A DNA stretch of 64,000 bases, from assembly GCA_002435755.1 (NCBI GenBank), contig DIYH01000008.1, positions 62,001 through 126,000 of the forward strand. Reading direction: 5' to 3'. Source of the DNA: Flammeovirgaceae bacterium UBA6059. Lineage in GTDB: Bacteria > Bacteroidota > Bacteroidia > Cytophagales > Cyclobacteriaceae. The notes under the pieces are model-generated. The model was not told the DNA's origin. It did not search any database and was given only the letters and a program-made list of their open reading frames with translations. Shown one piece after another: positions 61,186 to 64,000 of the stretch. The stretch's first letter is position 1; each line of letters opens with the position of its first letter. Both the position numbers and the translations under genes were made by a program.

Positions 61186-61653
61186 TTAGAATCTGAAGTG
61201 TGAAAATGCTTTGTTGGCGTCTGCCATTCTGTGAGTATCGTCCTTCTTCTTAACTGCCGCTCCTTCACCCTTAGACGCTGCTACGATTTCGCCAGCAAGT
61301 CTTTCTACGATAGTCTTTTCACCTCTGAGTCTGGCGTATTTAATAAGCCACTTCATACCTAACGCAATTTTACGGTCAGGTCTTACCTCTAGTGGTACCT
61401 GGAATGTAGCGCCACCTACACGCCTACTTTTTACTTCTACAGATGGCATCACATTACCTAAGGCTTTTTTCCAAGTCTCCAGGCCATTCTCTTTAGTCCT
61501 CTCTTCTACAAGATTGACGGCATCATAAAAGATGGAGAATGCCAAGCTCTTCTTACCAGTAATCATAAGGTTGTTTACAAACTGGGTCACCATAGTGTCC
61601 TTGTAAACAGGGTCAGGAAGAATATATCTTTTCTTTGGTTTAGCTTTTCTCAT
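61186..61653 (-). CDS. rpsG: Ribosomal protein S7
   Basis: 155 residues: MRKAKPKKRYILPDPVYKDT, FVNNLMITGKKSLAFSIFYD, VKSRRVGGATFQVPLEVRPD and the end MADANKAFSHFRF. It organises the 30S head and contacts the E-site tRNA. Confidence 0.98.
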   Translation of the reverse strand: MRKAKPKKRYILPDPVYKDTMVTQFVNNLMITGKKSLAFSIFYDAVNLVEERTKENGLETWKKALGNVMPSVEVKSRRVGGATFQVPLEVRPDRKIALGMKWLIKYARLRGEKTIVERLAGEIVAASKGEGAAVKKKDDTHRMADANKAFSHFRF

Positions 61654-61661
61654 CGCGTATA

Positions 61662-62042
61662 CTATTTCTTATCCTTAGGCCTTTTTGCCCCATACTTAGA
61701 TCTTCTCTGAAGACGACCACTCACACCAGCTGTATCAAGCGCTCCCCTGATGATGTGATATCTCACACCCGGAAGATCCTTTACTCTACCTCCTCTGATC
61801 AAGACAATAGAATGTTCTTGTAGATTATGACCTTCACCAGGAATGTAGGCGTTGACTTCTTTACCATTGGTAAGCCTGACCCTAGCTACTTTTCTCATCG
61901 CAGAGTTTGGCTTCTTAGGAGTGGTTGTGTACACCCTAGTACAAACTCCCCTTCGCTGAGGACAAGAGTCCAATGCAGGAGACTTAGACTTAGATGTCAG
62001 CTTCTTCCTTCCTTTCTTTACTAATTGCTGTATAGTAGGCAT
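61662..62042 (-). CDS. rpsL: Ribosomal protein S12
   Basis: 126 residues. Decoding-centre protein. It has TIQQLVKKGRKKLTSKSKSP, PQRRGVCTRVYTTTPKKPNS (with the wild-type lysine linked to streptomycin sensitivity), VRLTNGKEVNAYIPGEGHNL and RVKDLPGVRYHIIRG, where the aspartate is the usual methylthiolation site. First gene after the promoter at 62084-62114. Confidence 0.98.
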   Translation of the reverse strand: MPTIQQLVKKGRKKLTSKSKSPALDSCPQRRGVCTRVYTTTPKKPNSAMRKVARVRLTNGKEVNAYIPGEGHNLQEHSIVLIRGGRVKDLPGVRYHIIRGALDTAGVSGRLQRRSKYGAKRPKDKK

Positions 62043-62083
62043 TTATAAACTATTATTTTACTAACCTTACGAAAATTGGAACG

Positions 62084-62114
62084 CAAAAATAGGGATTAGG
62101 TAATTCACTTCAAA
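62084..62114 (-). promoter_or_regulatory. Consensus Bacteroidota promoter of the rpsL operon
   Basis: On the minus strand TTTG (62111-62114) is followed after exactly 19 bases by TATTTTTG (62084-62091), matching TTTG-N19-TAnnTTTG. The leader to the rpsL ATG would be about 35 bases. It overlaps an inverted repeat listed next. Confidence 0.75.
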
Positions 62115-62132
62115 ATTTCCTAATTCCTATTT
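62087..62132 (-). terminator. Hairpin between DUF3467 gene and rpsL
   Basis: On the minus strand AAATAGGAATTAGG and CCTAATCCCTATTT pair over 14 bases with one weak pair, followed by TTGCG. It could end the rpoC-DUF3467 transcript. The -33 box of the rpsL promoter lies in its loop and the -7 box on its 3' arm, so terminator and promoter overlap. Confidence 0.6.
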
Positions 62133-62153
62133 AATTGATCTATTCGAAGAACT

Positions 62154-62474
62154 TTAGGCCTCTCCCACAGTGCCCCCGAAATTCAATGGGAACTTTGGCG
62201 CTTCTTCCACCTGCTTGATAGGGCCGAAGGTATCTTCGTATTTATTGATATTGTCCTCCAGTGCCTGCAACAATCGCTTGGCATGTTCCGGAGTGAGTAC
62301 AACTCTTGACTTAACTTTTGCCTTTGGCACACCAGGCATTAAACGGATGAAGTCTACAACGAACTCGCTGTTAGAGTGAGCGATCATTGCAAGGTTAGCA
62401 TAAACACCTTCGGCTATTTCCTCAGGCAGCTCAATATTGAGCTGATTTTGCTTTTTCTTTTCTTCCTCAGCCAT
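62154..62474 (-). CDS. DUF3467 protein
   Basis: 106 residues: NQLNIELPEEIAEGVYANLA, MIAHSNSEFVVDFIRLMPGV and SRVVLTPEHAKRLLQALEDN. I recognise the DUF3467 family, which as I recall follows rpoC in many Bacteroidota; its role is unknown. The tail (about 85-106) is less conserved. It starts three bases after the rpoC stop, so it is made with RNA polymerase. Confidence 0.88.
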   Translation of the reverse strand: MAEEEKKKQNQLNIELPEEIAEGVYANLAMIAHSNSEFVVDFIRLMPGVPKAKVKSRVVLTPEHAKRLLQALEDNINKYEDTFGPIKQVEEAPKFPLNFGGTVGEA

Positions 62475-62477
62475 GGC

Positions 62478-64000
62478 CTACTCGTTTTCCATCAGCTCCA
62501 CAGATGAAGTAGATAGCTCGCTGCGGCTAGCAGTAAGGTTATCGTATTCTTCCTGAGACCCGACGATCACATTATCAAAGCTCCTCACTCCTGTACCTGC
62601 AGGGATCAAGTGACCTACGATCACATTCTCCTTAAGGCCAATTAAGTTATCAGCTTTACCTCTGATGGAAGCTTCACTCAGTACTTTGGTTGTCTCCTGG
62701 AATGATGCCGCCGAAATAAAGCTTTCTGTACCAAGTGAAGCTTGGGTGATACCCTGAAGAGTGGGCTTACCAGTAGCAGCCTCTGCATCGCGCACCGCTA
62801 CAATCTTCATATCTCTACGCTTCAAATTAGAGTTCTCATCTCTCAATCTTCTCGAAGATATGATCTGACCCTGTTTCAAATTCTCAGAGTCACCTGCCTC
62901 TGTTACGACCTTCATATCAAGAATGCTATCATTCTCTTCCATGAAGACAAACTTATCTACTACTTGTCCAGGCAGGAAGTTAGTATCACCTGGCTCAAGA
63001 ATGATCACCTTCTGCATCATCTGACGGACGATCGCTTCGATATGCTTATCGTTAATTTTTACACCTTGCAGTCGGTATACCTCCTGAATCTCATTTACCA
63101 AATACTCCTGTACAGCTGTAGGGCCTTTGATAGAAAGGATATCAGCAGGAGTGATCGCACCGTCAGAGAGTGGCATACCGGCCTTCACGAAATCATTGTC
63201 CTGAACAAGAATGTGCTTAGACAAAGGCACCAAGTACCTCTTCTTCACACCATCCTTAGACTCTATAAAGATTTCACGATTACCTCTCTTGATACCTCCG
63301 TAAGTAACTACTCCGTCGATCTCAGTCACTACAGCCGGGTTCGAAGGATTACGAGCCTCGAAAAGCTCTGTTACCCTTGGAAGACCACCAGTGATATCTC
63401 TTGACTTACCGATTCGTCGTGGGATTTTCACGAGTACTTGACCAGCTTGTGTGTCCTGACCATCTTCCACACTCAAGTGAGCGCCTACCGGAATGTTGTA
63501 GCCTTTGCTATCAGTCTTACCATTAATGATAATAGCAGGGTTCTTAGTCTTGTCTTTAGAATCAACAATAACTTTTTCTCTGTGTCCTGTCTGCTCATCT
63601 GACTCCTCTTTATAAGTGATGCCTTCTACGATCGACTCGAATTCAACTTTACCATCGAACTCTGATAGAATCACGGCATTGTAAGGGTCCCAGTCGCATA
63701 GCATATCACCTTTCTGAACAGTAGCACCCTCTTTCACATTCAAGAATGCACCATAAGGTACGTTGTTAGCTATCAAGACTTTCTTATCCTTAGGATCAAG
63801 TATCCTTATTTCACCAGAACGTGCCATTACCACATCGACCGCATTGCCTTCAGTATCCTTTGACTTGATCACTCGCAGGTCTTCAAACTCAACAATACCA
63901 TCAAACTTCGCTTTGATATTGGCATCTACAGCAATGTTAGATGCAGTACCTCCAACGTGGAACGTACGTAGTGTAAGCTGCGTACCAGGCTCACCGATAG
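62478..64000 (-). CDS. rpoC: RNA polymerase beta' subunit, C-terminal part (continues beyond window)
   Basis: The frame is open to the right window edge (IGEPGTQLTLRTFHVGGTAS is read near it), so about 507 C-terminal residues are visible. Conserved parts include LPRVTELFEARNPSNPAVVT, VEDGQDTQAGQVLVKIPRRI, HIEAIVRQMMQKVIILEPGD, ITQASLGTESFISAASFQET and RGKADNLIGLKENVIVGHLI, PAGTG. These form the region near the secondary channel and the clamp/jaw end. An internal ATG at 63872 is not the start. Confidence 0.97.
   Translation of the reverse strand, partial: IGEPGTQLTLRTFHVGGTASNIAVDANIKAKFDGIVEFEDLRVIKSKDTEGNAVDVVMARSGEIRILDPKDKKVLIANNVPYGAFLNVKEGATVQKGDMLCDWDPYNAVILSEFDGKVEFESIVEGITYKEESDEQTGHREKVIVDSKDKTKNPAIIINGKTDSKGYNIPVGAHLSVEDGQDTQAGQVLVKIPRRIGKSRDITGGLPRVTELFEARNPSNPAVVTEIDGVVTYGGIKRGNREIFIESKDGVKKRYLVPLSKHILVQDNDFVKAGMPLSDGAITPADILSIKGPTAVQEYLVNEIQEVYRLQGVKINDKHIEAIVRQMMQKVIILEPGDTNFLPGQVVDKFVFMEENDSILDMKVVTEAGDSENLKQGQIISSRRLRDENSNLKRRDMKIVAVRDAEAATGKPTLQGITQASLGTESFISAASFQETTKVLSEASIRGKADNLIGLKENVIVGHLIPAGTGVRSFDNVIVGSQEEYDNLTASRSELSTSSVELMENE

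Noticed and set aside
62742..63404. 220-residue plus-strand frame opposite rpoC
   Set aside because: It lies wholly antisense to conserved rpoC sequence and shows no family features.

Overview
The window is a chromosomal segment of a Bacteroidota bacterium, most likely a marine member of the Cytophagales. Four things point there. The ribosomal block runs rpoC - DUF3467 - rpsL - rpsG - fusA - rpsJ - rplC with no tuf gene. There is a giant secreted protein with a type IX secretion (T9SS) C-terminal sorting domain. There is a FecI/FecR/TonB-receptor unit whose receptor starts with STN and carboxypeptidase-like domains. Two ribosomal promoters match the Bacteroidota consensus TTTG-N19-TAnnTTTG. 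No tRNA, rRNA, CRISPR array or intact insertion sequence was seen. The genus cannot be named from the sequence alone.

Bases 1-14830 are accessory and surface-oriented. They hold the 3' part of a voltage-sensor-type ion channel with an unusual selectivity filter, an orphan TRAP substrate-binding protein, and a TPR histidine kinase with a LuxR-type response regulator. Next comes a 2,872-residue modular adhesin-like protein with two palindromes just upstream of its start. A decaying patch follows, not visible as intact reading frames: an intact VapB antitoxin, a frameshifted VapC toxin, and a broken TPR-LuxR regulator joined directly to the vapC remnant.

Bases 14886-28956 are the most unusual part. 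A minus-strand operon encodes two paralogous DUF1538 membrane proteins, a PII-like protein and a CBS-domain protein; it may be a nucleotide- or PII-controlled transport system. After a truncated DUF4143 gene and a membrane protein come an ECF sigma factor, a FecR anti-sigma factor and a TonB-dependent receptor. A 376-bp gap follows with several interlocking hairpins. Then come a Cys- and Asp/Glu-rich repeat lipoprotein and a tightly coupled unit of thioredoxin-like protein, ApbE flavin transferase, DUF4266 lipoprotein and DUF3570 outer-membrane protein, which looks like an envelope redox or flavinylation system of unknown purpose.

Bases 29007-44865 are metabolic and housekeeping: proline dehydrogenase with lysS, a shikimate cluster (DAHP synthase-chorismate mutase fusion, aroB, aroA), a BtuF-like protein, an M42 peptidase, an acyl-CoA carboxylase subunit, a Ppx/GppA phosphatase, an Ldh-family oxidoreductase, an FtsB-like protein, enolase and carA. 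Bases 44936-64000 hold the S10-spc-alpha ribosomal superoperon, the str operon and the 3' end of rpoC, all on the minus strand. A terminator and a promoter between rpsJ and rplC appear to split the S10 region, and a second consensus promoter lies upstream of rpsL.
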